Source: a virus
Strand: one strand, 5' to 3'
IMG/VR virus record: IMGVR_UViG_3300028745_000335
Coordinates: 1 to 30,803 of that record
Length of the DNA stretch: 30,803 nt
Shown here: piece by piece, positions 7,042 to 14,575 of the stretch
Position numbering within the stretch: the stretch's first letter is position 1
How the letters are laid out: the number at the start of each line of letters is the position of its first letter
Made by a program: the position numbers and the translations under genes
The notes under the pieces: model-generated
What the model saw: only the letters and a program-made list of their open reading frames with translations
Told to the model about the DNA's origin: nothing
Database searches by the model: none

Positions 7042-8673
7042 ATGCCTCCCACCACCACGGAGCCCACGCTCCTCGACAAGCTGTACGAGCAGCGCACGAC
7101 CATGGTCGACGCCTGGTCCGAACTCGTCGCCGCCCGCGAGACCGAGCGTGCCTCCTTCGAGGAGCGCCGCAACTCGGCCGACGAGGCCCAGCGTCCTGAC
7201 GAGGCCGCCATCGAGCTCTACCGCTCGGCCGAGGCCGCGTTCAAGGCCGACTCCGACCAGCGCAAGGCCGAGATCAGCGAGCAGGACCTGCGGATCGCCG
7301 ACCAGGAGGACATCGTCCGCCGTCGGGCCGAGGCCGCCAAGGCACACCGGGGCGTCCCGGTGGTCACCTCCGAGCCCCTGACCTACCGCCGGGACAACGG
7401 CCGAGGCATGGAGGGGATCTCGTACTACCGGGACCTCGCCATCACCCAGGTCGAGGGCGTCACCTTCGCCACCACGACCCGGGACCAGTCCCTCGCTCGC
7501 CTGACCCGACACGCCCAGGAGATGGACGTCGAGATCCCGAGGCGGGTCGAGGCGGCCCAGGCCCGGGCCCGGGCAGCGCTCGACACCCCGGACTCCCGGG
7601 GCGGAAGCCTGCGGGGCATCAACCCGTTCCACCAGGGGGCGAACTACAACCCCGTGGAGCAGCGGGTCGAGCCCGGACGGACCGACGGCTACGGCGGATA
7701 CTTCGTGCCGCCCCTGTGGATCCCCGAGGAGTACATCCCCGGGCTGCGCGCCCACTCGGTGGCCGCCGACCTGTGCCGCCAGTTGGACCTGCCCCCGGGC
7801 ACGGACTCCATCAACATCCCGAAGCTGGCCAACCTGACTGCGGTCGGGTACCAGACGGCCGACAACTCCGGAGTGCTGTCGCAGGACTGGTCGGACACCT
7901 TCGTCCAGGCCAACGTCAAGACGGCCGCCGGCCAGTCCGACGTCGCCCTGCAGCTCCTCGAGCAGTCGCCCAACGGGATCACCGATGAGGTCATCACGAC
8001 CGACCTCATGGCCGCCTACAACCAGTTCGTCGACCAGCAGGTGATCGCTGGCGACGGGGTGGGGACCGGGCAGCTGGCCGGCGGTCACATCCAGGGCCTG
8101 TACCCGGCGAACAACTGGGGCGCCAACGCAGTCACCTACACGGACGGATCCCCCACGGGGCAGCACTTCGTGTCGGTGCTCGGCGTCATGGCGTCGCAGA
8201 TCGCCCGCAACCGCTTCGACCTGGCGAACCTCAAGTTCGTCCTCAACGGTCGTCGGTGGTTCTGGTACGCCACGTCGCTCGACACCAACGGCCGCCCGCT
8301 GGTGAACTCGCAGGAGGGGTCGCCGTACAACATCCCCGCCGAGATGCTCGCCGAGCTGCCCGCCGAGGGCCTGTCGGGGACGACCAACTTCGGCGCCCCG
8401 GTGTACGTGGACGACAACGTGCCGACCAACGACACCTCCGGTGGCGGGTCGAGCCAGGACGTCGCCATCGCCGCCCTGTGGGACGACATGTGGCTGTTCA
8501 AGGGTGACCTGCGGACTGCGGTCTACCGGGAGGTCCTGTCGGGATCTCTCGGCGTCCGGTTCCAGGTCTACAACTACTTCGCCTTCCTGGCGAGGTACGG
8601 ACAGTCCATCGCCATCGCCACCGGTTCCGGCTTCGCCGCCCCGCAGGGTTCCGTCTCCACCCTGCTGTTCTGA
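7042..8673 (+). CDS. Major capsid protein 2 (HK97 fold)
   Basis: Second HK97-fold capsid protein, 543 aa. ATG at 7042 follows a strong GAAAGGGGG at 7029-7037; this is far stronger than the signal for capsid protein 1 and suggests high expression. Residues 10-105 are a charged, heptad-patterned coiled coil, the usual delta (scaffolding) domain. The core starts at SEPLTY (110-115) and runs through YYRDL, RHAQEMDV (156-163), EPGRTDGYGGYFVPP, DSINIPK, LEQSP, YTDGSP, VRFQVYNYFAF and GSGFAAPQG. Core blocks match capsid protein 1, but many positions differ, so the duplication is old. Upstream, the frame is open to 6859, but no good start exists before 7042. A strong hairpin follows the stop. Confidence 0.95.
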   Translation: MPPTTTEPTLLDKLYEQRTTMVDAWSELVAARETERASFEERRNSADEAQRPDEAAIELYRSAEAAFKADSDQRKAEISEQDLRIADQEDIVRRRAEAAKAHRGVPVVTSEPLTYRRDNGRGMEGISYYRDLAITQVEGVTFATTTRDQSLARLTRHAQEMDVEIPRRVEAAQARARAALDTPDSRGGSLRGINPFHQGANYNPVEQRVEPGRTDGYGGYFVPPLWIPEEYIPGLRAHSVAADLCRQLDLPPGTDSINIPKLANLTAVGYQTADNSGVLSQDWSDTFVQANVKTAAGQSDVALQLLEQSPNGITDEVITTDLMAAYNQFVDQQVIAGDGVGTGQLAGGHIQGLYPANNWGANAVTYTDGSPTGQHFVSVLGVMASQIARNRFDLANLKFVLNGRRWFWYATSLDTNGRPLVNSQEGSPYNIPAEMLAELPAEGLSGTTNFGAPVYVDDNVPTNDTSGGGSSQDVAIAALWDDMWLFKGDLRTAVYREVLSGSLGVRFQVYNYFAFLARYGQSIAIATGSGFAAPQGSVSTLLF

Positions 8674-8682
8674 TCCCCGGGT

Positions 8683-8714
8683 CCGCCCCGTGGGACTCCG
8701 GTCCCACGGGGCGG
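8683..8714 (+). terminator. Strong hairpin after capsid protein 2
   Basis: A perfect 14-bp stem: CCGCCCCGTGGGAC at 8683-8696, loop TCCG, and its complement at 8701-8714. It starts 9 bases after the capsid stop. No T-run follows. It is probably a partial terminator or an mRNA 3'-end stabiliser that raises capsid yield relative to downstream genes. Confidence 0.7.
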
Positions 8715-8770
8715 CACCTCCGACCTGATTCACCGATTCACTCCACCTCAACCAATCGAAAGGAGTCACC

Positions 8771-9397
8771 ATGTCCGGTGACCTCGTGGGCGGGCGTTTC
8801 CCGCTGACCTATCCCTTCGCCAAGGCCACCGGCCTGGCGTCCAACGGCGCACAGGGGAACATCTCCGTGCGCTCCAACCTGGAGATCCCGTTCCTGGGCA
8901 ACCTCGCCGACCAGGCCGCTGCGCTTGTGTCCGGCGAGATCACCCTGGTCGCCGTGCCGGTCGAGATCGGCGACGAGATCTCGACCATCTCGGTCCGCAC
9001 CGGCGCCACCTCTGCGAGCACCCCGACCCACCAGTGGGCAGCGCTGTACACCGGCGCCCTGACCACGGCGGCGATCGCCGGTGCGCAGTCCGTGGACGGA
9101 ACGACCACCGCCATCGGTGCATCGGGAACTGTGGCCTTCACCCTGCCGGCGCCGGTCATCGTGACGCCGGCCATGGCCCCGTACGGCTACATCTACGTGG
9201 CCGTGAGCGTGACGGCATCGACCGTCCCGTCGCTCATCTCGGCGACGTGCGCCGCTGCCGCTCAGGGGGCGTGGTTCACCAACACCCCGCTGTTTGCCGC
9301 CACCACCGGCTCGGCCGTGGGAGCGACGGCGCCGTCGACACTGACCCTGGCGTCGGGCGCAGCGTCGGCCAAGGTCCCGGCAGTCTTCCTGTCGTGA
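8771..9397 (+). CDS. Putative head decoration / virion surface protein
   Basis: Protein of 208 aa with a clear ribosome site (GAAAGGAG about 8 bases before ATG). I cannot name a family with certainty. The sequence is rich in Ala, Thr, Ser and Val, low in charge after residue 45, and reads as a run of beta-strands: VEIGDEISTISVRTGATSAS, QWAALYTGAL, GTVAFTLPAPVIV, GYIYVAVSVTAS. That pattern fits a beta-sandwich virion protein. Its place immediately after the major capsid gene suits a capsid decoration or fibre protein, which is inference from position. The final TGA overlaps the GTG of the next gene. Confidence 0.65.
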   Translation: MSGDLVGGRFPLTYPFAKATGLASNGAQGNISVRSNLEIPFLGNLADQAAALVSGEITLVAVPVEIGDEISTISVRTGATSASTPTHQWAALYTGALTTAAIAGAQSVDGTTTAIGASGTVAFTLPAPVIVTPAMAPYGYIYVAVSVTASTVPSLISATCAAAAQGAWFTNTPLFAATTGSAVGATAPSTLTLASGAASAKVPAVFLS

Positions 9398-9963
9398 CCT
9401 CCGCGGCTCCGCTCCCCGGCCCGTCGAGGGCCGGGGAGTTGGAGGTGCGGGTCATCATCCCGTTCACCCACCGCCACCGTGAGACCGAGGAGGCAGCACC
9501 GGCCGACGCCGAATGGTACGACGTGGGTGCCGACCCTCATGCCTACTGGCGTCTACTCCGGGACGTCTGGGCGGACGGCGGGACGTTCCTGATCGTTGAG
9601 CACGACGTGGTCTGTCGGCCCGACGTGCTCGCCTCATTGGCGACGTGCCCGGAGCCCTGGTGTGCGTTCCCCTACGCCGACATGTGTCACTGGGAGTGCA
9701 TGGAGGCGTGGGCCAACACCCTCGGATGCACCCGATTCTCGGCCGAGATCATCGCTGCCTGTCCTGATGCCGTGTCCTCGCTTCGCGAGGAGCTCCGGGA
9801 CTGGCACAACCTCTGCGACCACATCGCCGGGGACCGGGTCGACGGCACCCCGACTGTCACGCTCCGGCCGGGCAGCCTACGGGCCGCCGGTTACACCCAT
9901 CACTGGCACTTCCCGGCCGTGGTGCATCACCACATGGGGAGGAACGATGCCCGACCAGCCTGA
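9394..9963 (+). CDS. Glycosyltransferase-like protein
   Basis: Protein of 189 aa starting at GTG 9394 (GTGA overlap with the previous stop); GTG at 9445 is an alternative, giving VRVIIPFTHRHRE as N-terminus. The layout resembles a minimal GT-A glycosyltransferase: a first strand VRVIIPF (residues 18-24), a strand FLIVEHDVV (65-73) whose EHDV stands where a DxD metal motif would be, then an acceptor-side region rich in Cys, Trp and His (CPEPWCAFPYADMCHWECMEAW). The C-terminus is His-rich (HHWHFP, VVHHHMG). A role in glycosylating the capsid or decoration protein is suggested by the adjacent genes only. Distant alternatives cannot be ruled out. Confidence 0.6.
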   Translation: MTSAAPLPGPSRAGELEVRVIIPFTHRHRETEEAAPADAEWYDVGADPHAYWRLLRDVWADGGTFLIVEHDVVCRPDVLASLATCPEPWCAFPYADMCHWECMEAWANTLGCTRFSAEIIAACPDAVSSLREELRDWHNLCDHIAGDRVDGTPTVTLRPGSLRAAGYTHHWHFPAVVHHHMGRNDARPA

Positions 9964-10072
9964 CCCAACCGAAACGCCGGAGCCTCCCGTAGAGGCGCCC
10001 CAGACCCGTGAGCGCCCCGACCTCTACGAGCGGGCCGTCGTCGATCGCCGCATCACCCACGAAACCCGATAG
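9947..10072 (+). CDS. Small Pro/Glu-rich hypothetical protein
   Basis: 41-aa product with a good start: GGGGAGG precedes ATG 9947 at normal spacing. It overlaps the end of the previous gene by 17 bases. The first half is Pro/Thr/Glu-rich and likely disordered (PDPTETPEPPVEAPQ); the second half is a short charged helix (RPDLYERAVVDRR). No known family is recognised. Its place between head and connector genes and its tight packing support that it is real. Confidence 0.6.
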   Translation: MPDQPDPTETPEPPVEAPQTRERPDLYERAVVDRRITHETR

Positions 10073-10079
10073 GAGCACC

Positions 10080-10448
10080 ATGCCCACCTCCCACGACTAC
10101 CTCGTCCAGGCCAAGGGACTCATCGCCCGCATGGATGAGGAGGTCACCGCCCGCCCTACCGACCGCCAGGAGTTCCATGGTGACTCGTTCGGCGGTGACG
10201 TCGAAGGTCATCTCCGGGTCGTTGTCGCCCACCTGGCGGCCATCGTCGGCGAGAGTCGGGAGGAGAACCCCGACCTGACCGTGGTGCCGGAGGGCGGCGA
10301 GGCGGCGAAGGAGCCCGCAAGGGAGCCCCGGCCCGATCATCCCCCAGCCGGCGAGGTCGGGGAGAAGGCGGCCGCCCCTGCCAAGAAGGTCGCCGCCAGG
10401 AAGACCGCCGGGGCGACGAAGACGGCGTCCCGCAACTGGGGCGAGTAG
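10080..10448 (+). CDS. Hypothetical virion protein with Lys/Ala-rich tail
   Basis: 122 aa from ATG 10080, with AGGAG 5 bases upstream. Residues 1-65 look like a folded helical domain (HDYLVQAKGLIARMDEE ... VEGHLRVVVAHLAAIVGE). Residues 66-100 are acidic and Pro-rich, and the last 25 residues are basic and Ala/Lys-rich (KKVAARKTAGATKTAS), similar in composition to histone-H1-like tails. No family is recognised. The basic tail could contact packaged DNA or RNA; this is inference from composition. It sits in the head-to-tail connector region. Confidence 0.65.
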   Translation: MPTSHDYLVQAKGLIARMDEEVTARPTDRQEFHGDSFGGDVEGHLRVVVAHLAAIVGESREENPDLTVVPEGGEAAKEPAREPRPDHPPAGEVGEKAAAPAKKVAARKTAGATKTASRNWGE

Positions 10449-10451
10449 TCC

Positions 10452-10814
10452 GTGTCCGGCACCCTGACCCTCGGTGGGATGTCGGCCGGACTGGTCTCGG
10501 GTGAGAAGGTGCTCGGCCCGGTCACCATGACCGGCTCGAACACCGTGGGCCAGATCACGGACGCCTCGCTCTCGAGCGGGGACAACGTGTTCACCCTGCC
10601 GCCGTCGGGGGCGGTGGCCGTGGCCATCCTGCTCGGCCAGGCCCCCGCCGTCACCGTGACCTACCGGACCAACCTGGACTCCGGCGACACCGGGGCCCCC
10701 ATCGCCCCGGTATCCGGTGTGGCCTTCGCCGTCCTCCCGCTCCCGACCGGTGTGACGGAGATCATCCTCAACGCCTCGGAGTCGCTGCCCGGAATCGAGT
10801 TGTGGTTCATCTGA
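10452..10814 (+). CDS. Hypothetical beta-rich virion protein
   Basis: 120 aa starting at GTG 10452, 3 bases after the previous stop. The sequence is Gly/Ser/Val/Leu-rich, with few charges and repeated short strands (GTLTLGGMSAGLV, NVFTLPPSGAVAVAILLG, GVTEIILNASESLPGIELWFI). No family is recognised. It overlaps the next gene as TGATG, so it belongs to the same translational chain. A minor head or neck role is inferred from position. Confidence 0.62.
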   Translation: MSGTLTLGGMSAGLVSGEKVLGPVTMTGSNTVGQITDASLSSGDNVFTLPPSGAVAVAILLGQAPAVTVTYRTNLDSGDTGAPIAPVSGVAFAVLPLPTGVTEIILNASESLPGIELWFI

Positions 10815-11794
10815 TGGCCACGGCCTACGACTTCATCATCAAGCAGGGTGACACCCTCCCGATCTTCACCGCCACCGTCCTCGACGAGAACGGCGACGTG
10901 GTCGACCTCACCGGCGCCTCGGTGCAGCTCGTGATCCGGAATCTCTCGTCGTCCTCCCCGGCTGTCAACGCCGCAGTCGAGATCACTGATCCGTCTGCCG
11001 GCGAGATCGAGTACGCCTGGGAGTCGCCGGACACGGCGGTCGCCGACCTCTACATGGGCTCACTGGTCGTCTCGCCGGAGAGCGGCGGCCAGTTCACTTA
11101 CCCGAACGACGGATACCTGTCGATCGCCATCGAGGCCAATCTGACGTCGACGTCCGGCCCACAGCAGCTCGTCTCGGTGGCCGACGCCAAGGACGTGCTG
11201 AACATGCCGGCGAGCGACCGGGCGAACGACGCCAAGATCCTCCGGTGGATCCGTGCGGCCCGCCCGATCATCGAGCAGCTGGCCGGCCCGATCATCCCCC
11301 AGCAGTGGGAGGAGTGGTACGACGGCGGGTCGACGTTCATCCAGCTCAACCACCGGCCGTCGGTCGGCATGGGCACGTCACCACTCCTCACGGTCCAGGC
11401 CATCAGCGAGTACAACGGCCCGATCGAGTGGCCGCTGGCGGTCGTCGCCTCGCCAGACCAGGGTCAGCTCTACTCGGCCATGGTGGACGTCCGCCGCGGT
11501 CGAGTCGTCCGGCGCACTGCCGGCGGCGGGGTACAGGGGTTTCCCGACACGCTCCAGTCTGTTCACATCTGGTACTCGGCCGGCCAGCAAGTGGTCCCCG
11601 ACAACGTCTACGAGGCGACGCTCGAGATGCTCCGGGTGAACTACCAGCGCACGGCGGAGTCGCCCGGGCTCAGCACTTCAGTCTCGATCGACCCCGACGA
11701 CAACACGCCCACGGGGTCGTTCGTCGGCTTCTTTGTCCCTGGACGCACCCGGGAGCTGCTCCAGCCCAACCGACGATTCCCGTCCCTGGCATGA
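10814..11794 (+). CDS. Head-tail connector (gp6-like) with BppU-like N-terminal domain
   Basis: 326 aa from ATG 10814 (TGATG overlap). Two domains can be read. Residues 1-112 look like the Ig-like N-terminal domain of baseplate upper protein BppU: FIIKQGDTLPIFTATVLDENG, VVDLTGASVQLVIRN, then a strand pair ending in GYLSIAIEANL. Residues about 118-300 resemble the HK97 gp6-type head-tail connector: VADAKDVLNMPASDRANDAKILRWIRAARPIIEQ, a central strand region, and the C-terminal helix VYEATLEMLRVNYQR. The connector part forms the ring beneath the portal. The fusion of these two kinds of domain in one protein is unusual. The stop overlaps the next ATG (ATGA). Confidence 0.75.
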   Translation: MATAYDFIIKQGDTLPIFTATVLDENGDVVDLTGASVQLVIRNLSSSSPAVNAAVEITDPSAGEIEYAWESPDTAVADLYMGSLVVSPESGGQFTYPNDGYLSIAIEANLTSTSGPQQLVSVADAKDVLNMPASDRANDAKILRWIRAARPIIEQLAGPIIPQQWEEWYDGGSTFIQLNHRPSVGMGTSPLLTVQAISEYNGPIEWPLAVVASPDQGQLYSAMVDVRRGRVVRRTAGGGVQGFPDTLQSVHIWYSAGQQVVPDNVYEATLEMLRVNYQRTAESPGLSTSVSIDPDDNTPTGSFVGFFVPGRTRELLQPNRRFPSLA

Positions 11795-12282
11795 CCACGC
11801 TCACGTCGACCGTGCCGGGGGCAGTGGGGGTCCTCCAGGGCCACTTCCAGGCCGTTGCCGATGCCCTCCCGGACCTGAACATCCTGGTCTACACGGGCAT
11901 CCCCGCCGGGACGAAGCCCGAGCAGAACTTCCTTATGATCGGCAACGAGGCCGGCCAACTGCTCGCCGGGTATCACCAGGACTGGGCCGGGATGCCGGCC
12001 AGCGCCGAACGTCGGTCCGAGGAGTACGGGATCCTCTGCACGATCCGCGCCTTGGCCGGCGGGAACGACCCGATGGATCGGATGGCCGACGCCTTCACCA
12101 TGTGGGATGCCGTGCTCGCCGAGTTGCAGTCCGACCCGAAGGCCAGCGGGTCGATCACCCCGTCGGGGTCGTGGCAGGTCGTGGGGATGGACGTCCCGGC
12201 ATGGGGCCCGCTCGGCGGCAAGGGCACCGGCATGGCCATCACCTTCACCGTCGAAGTCTCGAACGTCCGCCTCACCTCATAG
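11791..12282 (+). CDS. Probable tail terminator / neck protein
   Basis: 163 aa from ATG 11791 (ATGA overlap with the connector gene). Sequence features fit the small alpha/beta tail terminator or head-tail joining proteins of siphoviruses: an N-terminal helix (GVLQGHFQAVADALPD), a strand (NILVYTGIP), a central strand EEYGILCTIRALAGG, a helix DRMADAFTMWDAVLAELQ, and a final strand pair MAITFTVEVSNVRLT. Family similarity is weak by eye; the assignment rests mainly on order (after the connector, before the tail tube). Confidence 0.65.
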   Translation: MTTLTSTVPGAVGVLQGHFQAVADALPDLNILVYTGIPAGTKPEQNFLMIGNEAGQLLAGYHQDWAGMPASAERRSEEYGILCTIRALAGGNDPMDRMADAFTMWDAVLAELQSDPKASGSITPSGSWQVVGMDVPAWGPLGGKGTGMAITFTVEVSNVRLTS

Positions 12283-12291
12283 GAGATCCAC

Positions 12292-12579
12292 ATGGCCAAG
12301 TTCCGCAACGTCTCCGGCGTTGACCGCATCGTCGGATATGGGTTCCCCTCGACTCGCAAGGTCCTCGCTGACGACGTGTTGACCGTGCCCACCGAGGTGG
12401 CCAGCAGCTACGGCTGCCAGCCGACCATCTGGTCCCCGGTCGACCAGTCTGCCGAGAAGTCGACGTCGGCAGCGACTGCGTCGGATGTCGACCACGACGA
12501 CCAGGCCGGCTCCTCGACCGAGGACGAAATCACCGCCCCACCGAAGCGCACCCGCACCCACAAGGGAGAGACGTCATGA
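12292..12579 (+). CDS. Small hypothetical protein before tail tube
   Basis: 95 aa with a clear GGAG ribosome site. Residues 1-45 form a small beta domain (FRNVSGVDRIVGYGFPSTRKVLADDVLTVP); residues 52-95 are Ser/Thr/Asp-rich and then basic (KRTRTHKG), likely disordered. Proteins with this N-terminal pattern are seen in connector regions of actinophages, usually without assigned function. The stop overlaps the tail tube ATG by 4 bases. Confidence 0.65.
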   Translation: MAKFRNVSGVDRIVGYGFPSTRKVLADDVLTVPTEVASSYGCQPTIWSPVDQSAEKSTSAATASDVDHDDQAGSSTEDEITAPPKRTRTHKGETS

Positions 12580-13601
12580 CCATCGGATCTGGACTTGGAG
12601 CAACCTGGGGCCTGGCCCAGGAGGAGACGGTCGGTACGTTCCAGACCCCGACCCGGTGGCTGCCGGTCACCAGTGACAAGGTGAAGGGCAGCAAGAAGAC
12701 CGTGCAGTCCCAGGCCCTCAGCGGCAGCTCGTTCGAGATGGCCGGCCGGCGACGGATCGCCATGTTCGACGTGACGGGCCCGGTCGAGCTCGACGTCACC
12801 GACCAGCAGCTCGGCATCATCCTCCAGAACATGATCGGCTCGTCGGCCACCGCCGTGCAGCAGGGTGACACCGCCGCCTATCTCCAGGTCCACACGCCCG
12901 GGGACACGTCGGCACTGTCGCTGTCGTTGCAGTCGGGTCGTCCAACCATCGAGGGCGACATCCAGGCGTTCAGCTATAACGGGTGCAAGATCGCCGACTG
13001 GGAGCTGTCGGTGACGGCCGGTGGCCTGGCCAAGCTCGTCGCCACCTTCGACGGCGTGGACGAATCCGTCGACATCGAGTACACCGCGGCCAGCTACATC
13101 TCCCCCAGCGCCAACGTCCTGGCCTTCACCGACGGGGCGCTGCTGCTCGGCGGGACGGCGACCACCACCGACGGCGTAGTGACGGTGGCCGACGGGGCCG
13201 AGGTCGTCGGCACGGTCAAGACGGTGTCGATCAAGGGTCAGAACGGCCTAGCCGTCGACCGACAGAACCTCGGCTCGTTGACCAAGCGGAACCAGCTGAT
13301 GAACGCCTTCCGGAAGTACACGGGTTCGATCGAGGTGGAGTTCGCCAACCTCACCGACCTCTACAACGCCTACCGTAGCGATGACCCGCTGGCCCTGCAG
13401 TTCAGCCTCACTGGCGTGCAGATCGCCGAGGGCTACGACGCCTTCCTCGACGTGATCTGCCCGTCGATCCGGTTCAACGGTGAGCCGCCGGAGACCGACG
13501 GCCCGGCCATCCTCACGGTCACGGCGCCGTTCGACATCCTCGACGACGGCACCGACCCGACGATCCAGTTCAGCTACCAGTCGATCGACACTGCCGTCTG
13601 A
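12576..13601 (+). CDS. Major tail tube protein
   Basis: 341 aa. The tube protein of the non-contractile tail is expected here, directly before the tail chaperones, and the sequence fits: an N-terminal segment GLGATWGLAQEETVGTFQTPTRWLPV, the strand MFDVTGPVELDVTDQQLGIIL, a central SVTAGGLAKLVATFDG, and a long beta region ending in TPTIQFSYQSI-like strands. These are typical of Phage_tail_tube-type proteins of actinophages. The ribosome site AAGGGAGA precedes ATG 12576. It is 4 bases overlapped by the gene before it and is joined to the next one by TGATG. Confidence 0.85.
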   Translation: MTIGSGLGATWGLAQEETVGTFQTPTRWLPVTSDKVKGSKKTVQSQALSGSSFEMAGRRRIAMFDVTGPVELDVTDQQLGIILQNMIGSSATAVQQGDTAAYLQVHTPGDTSALSLSLQSGRPTIEGDIQAFSYNGCKIADWELSVTAGGLAKLVATFDGVDESVDIEYTAASYISPSANVLAFTDGALLLGGTATTTDGVVTVADGAEVVGTVKTVSIKGQNGLAVDRQNLGSLTKRNQLMNAFRKYTGSIEVEFANLTDLYNAYRSDDPLALQFSLTGVQIAEGYDAFLDVICPSIRFNGEPPETDGPAILTVTAPFDILDDGTDPTIQFSYQSIDTAV

Positions 13602-13990
13602 TGCCCATCATCAAGATCAGCGACGACGAGCAGTGGGAGTTCGACTTCGACAATCCGAGCATCCAGGAGGCTCGGCGGATCGAGCACCTCGCTGACTGCA
13701 CGTACCTGGAGTGGCTCGGCAAGGCCCGGAAGATGAGCGCCGAGGCCCTCGTTATCCTGATCTACGTGCTGAAGAAGCGAACCGAGAAGGCCGTCAACAT
13801 CGACAACATCGAGTTCGGGCTGATGGACTTCGAAGTCATCCCAACGGCGGAGGAGCTCGCCGCCGAGGAGGCGGCGAAGGCCGAAGCCGAGGCCGAGGAG
13901 AAGAAGGCCAAGAAGAAGGGCAAGGGGGCAGTGGACCCTACGCAGCCTTCACCGGCCGTCGCCTCGACGAGCTCCGGTGGAGATACCTGA
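13601..13990 (+). CDS. Tail assembly chaperone G (short product)
   Basis: 129 aa, unshifted product. Residues 1-85 resemble actinophage tail assembly chaperones (WEFDFDNPSIQEARRIEHLADCTYLEWLGKARKMS, then ALVILIYVLKKRT). The C-terminal part is a Glu/Ala/Lys-rich stretch (AEELAAEEAAKAEAEAEEKKAKKKGKG). In lambda-like tails this protein holds the tape measure during tube assembly. The position between tail tube and tape measure, with a second overlapping open frame, is the classic arrangement. Confidence 0.85.
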   Translation: MPIIKISDDEQWEFDFDNPSIQEARRIEHLADCTYLEWLGKARKMSAEALVILIYVLKKRTEKAVNIDNIEFGLMDFEVIPTAEELAAEEAAKAEAEAEEKKAKKKGKGAVDPTQPSPAVASTSSGGDT

Positions 13991-14106
13991 CGCAGTTCGT
14001 CGTCTACTTCCAGATCCGTCCGTGGGAGTGGGACCACCTCTCCCTCATGGATGCCTACGTCCTGATGGACCAGGCCGACGTTCTCCGGGAGAAGGCCAAT
14101 GGCTAG
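13601..14106 (+). CDS. Tail assembly chaperone GT (-1 frameshift product)
   Basis: A second frame overlaps the end of the short chaperone and is open to the TAG at 14104-14106. It is -1 relative to the first frame, and has no convincing own start at the junction. Its unique part, RRLDELRWRYLTQFVVYFQ, followed by IRPWEWDHLSLMDAYVLMDQADVL, is a well-formed protein segment typical of the T part of chaperones. A -1 slip near 13924-13929 would give about 168 aa, with the junction reading KGKGGSGPYAAF. The fused product is expected as a minor species. The stop overlaps the next gene. Confidence 0.75.
13922..13978 (+). promoter_or_regulatory. Candidate -1 frameshift site
   Basis: The zero-frame codons AAG GGG GCA (13922-13930) contain a run of five G, on which tRNA-Gly could slip back by one and still read GGG. 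It is not a classical X-XXY-YYZ heptamer. About 22 bases downstream a hairpin can form: ACCGG (13951-13955) with CCGGT (13974-13978), and inside it GTCG (13958-13961) with CGAC (13965-13968). The site precedes the zero-frame stop (13988-13990), as required. Confidence 0.5.
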
Positions 14107-14560
14107 GACCTCGCTCAGCGGTGACAGCATCGTCCTCGACACCACGCAGCTGAAGTCGTTGGCCCGTGACCTGAAGAAGGTCGGCCCGGAGGTCACCAAG
14201 GATCTGCGAGTCAAGATGCGGGCCCTCGGCCTGGTCGTGGCCAAGGAAGCGAAGGAGCGGGCCGGCTTCTCCACCCGCATCCCGAAGTCCATCGTCGTCC
14301 GGACGAGTGGGTTCAACGTCAAGGTCGTGGCCGGCGGCCCGAAGGCCCCTGGTGCAGCGCCGCTCGAGAACAAGGGCAAGAGCGGCTCGTTCCGCCACCC
14401 TGTGTTCGGCAACGGCAGGCGAGGCACATCGAGCACCCCATGGGTGGATCAGCCGGCCCGTCCCTTCCTCGGCCCGGCCATGGATGCCAAGGCGGAGGAG
14501 GTCGAGAAGGGCGTCCTCGACGCCGTGGATGACGCCCTGAGGGACATCGGCTTTCACTGA
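14099..14560 (+). CDS. HK97 gp10-family tail completion protein
   Basis: 153 aa. It matches the HK97 gp10 family: an N-terminal helix pair (LKSLARDLKKVGPEVTKDLRVKMRALGLVVAKEAKERA), the segment FRHPVFGNGRRGTSSTPWVDQPARPFLGPAM, and a closing helix (VEKGVLDAVDDALRDIGF). The HPVFG and W-Q-RPFL elements are the recognisable core. Such proteins sit at the neck or tail-completion position and are normally encoded before the tail tube; here the gene lies between the chaperones and the tape measure. ATG 14099 overlaps the chaperone stop. Confidence 0.8.
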   Translation: MARTSLSGDSIVLDTTQLKSLARDLKKVGPEVTKDLRVKMRALGLVVAKEAKERAGFSTRIPKSIVVRTSGFNVKVVAGGPKAPGAAPLENKGKSGSFRHPVFGNGRRGTSSTPWVDQPARPFLGPAMDAKAEEVEKGVLDAVDDALRDIGFH

Positions 14561-14575
14561 CCCGGAGGAGGTGTC

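Noticed and set aside
6874-8772. Open frame of 632 codons on the minus strand
   Set aside because: Antisense to capsid protein 2 and crossing the hairpin; no motif, shadow of codon bias.
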